From: Firmicutes bacterium UBA3941
GTDB lineage: Bacteria; Bacillota; Clostridia; Caldicoprobacterales; UBA3941
Direction of reading: 5' to 3'
Length of the DNA stretch: 13,900 bases
NCBI GenBank assembly: GCA_002385665.1
Contig: DGDX01000057.1
Location: forward strand, 1-13,900
Part shown: in pieces, positions 13,744-13,900 of the stretch
How positions within the stretch are numbered: the first letter of the stretch is position 1
Layout of the letters: the number at the start of each line of letters is the position of its first letter
Translations under genes and position numbers: made by a program
Notes under the pieces: model-generated
What the model saw: the letters and a program-made list of their open reading frames with translations, nothing else
Database searches by the model: none
What the model was told of the DNA's origin: nothing

Positions 13744-13900
13744 ATGAATACCAACCATATTATTGGACAATCCACCCTTATCAAGGGCCTAAAGGCCATA
13801 GTTGATAGCGGCAGGGTTGTTCATTCTTATATATTTACGGGTCCTGAGGGCATTGGCAAGAAGACCATATCCGACTTCTTTGCCAAAATGCTTCTCTGTA
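13744..13900 (+). CDS. holB: DNA polymerase III subunit delta prime, 5' part
   Basis: The first 52 residues of a clamp-loader subunit; the gene runs off the right edge. NHIIGQSTLIKGLKAIV near the start, then HSYIFTGPEGIGKKTISDFF with a P-loop GPEGIGKKT at 33-41, match the N-terminus of Firmicute HolB/DnaX-type AAA+ proteins. Position after tmk-darA-yaaR supports holB over dnaX. A ribosome site AGGGAGAG precedes ATG 13744. The intact GxxGxGKxT loop means ATP binding is likely retained, unlike E. coli delta prime. Confidence 0.9.
   Translation, partial: MNTNHIIGQSTLIKGLKAIVDSGRVVHSYIFTGPEGIGKKTISDFFAKMLLC

Overview
The window reads as chromosomal DNA of an endospore-forming, low-to-moderate GC Firmicute, most likely of class Clostridia. 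The main reasons are a Gin/CsfB-type anti-sigma-G protein, the Bacillota gene order tmk-darA-yaaR-holB, strong AGGAGG-type ribosome sites with ATG, GTG and TTG starts, and Rho-independent terminators behind most transcription units. There are no rRNA or tRNA genes, insertion sequences, CRISPR arrays or phage genes. The left third looks more AT-rich by eye than the part to the right of hom.

Left third, minus strand (about 1-5136). A three-gene unit reads leftwards from 5136: a membrane-anchored VanY-type D,D-carboxypeptidase, a LolD/MacB-type ABC ATPase, and an 875-residue FtsX-type permease with two large extracytoplasmic domains. The permease stop codon lies in the loop of a terminator hairpin. 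Beyond it is a separate minus-strand gene for a beta-sandwich protein resembling the NTTRR-F1 family of clostridial surface proteins. It is preceded by a good match to a sigma-K promoter.

Middle, plus strand (5447-10335). First comes a channel-like membrane protein made of four repeats of the TM_helix type, ending in a strong terminator. Next is hom (homoserine dehydrogenase with an ACT domain), read from a TTG start behind a TTGAAA-17-TAAAAT promoter. Then follow a cytoplasmic glycerophosphodiester phosphodiesterase and an SLC45/GPH-like MFS transporter, 14 bp apart and closed by a terminator.

Right third, plus strand (10411-13900). A small Tyr/Pro/Met-rich protein with a C-terminal Sm-like domain follows a structured leader and a second sigma-K-like promoter. 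It is a candidate coat protein. After it come an uncharacterised protein with two membrane segments and a PH-like domain, the Gin protein, and a replication/signalling operon: tmk, darA (cyclic-di-AMP-binding PII-like protein), yaaR and the start of holB (DNA polymerase III delta prime), which runs off the right edge.

Most of the window is ordinary housekeeping and sporulation-linked sequence, and I see no clear new defence or mobile system. The most interesting points are the two unlinked sigma-K-like promoters in front of candidate spore-surface genes, the structured leader before the Sm-like protein, an inverted repeat covering the ribosome site of the VanY-like gene, and the clean tandem-repeat build of the channel protein.
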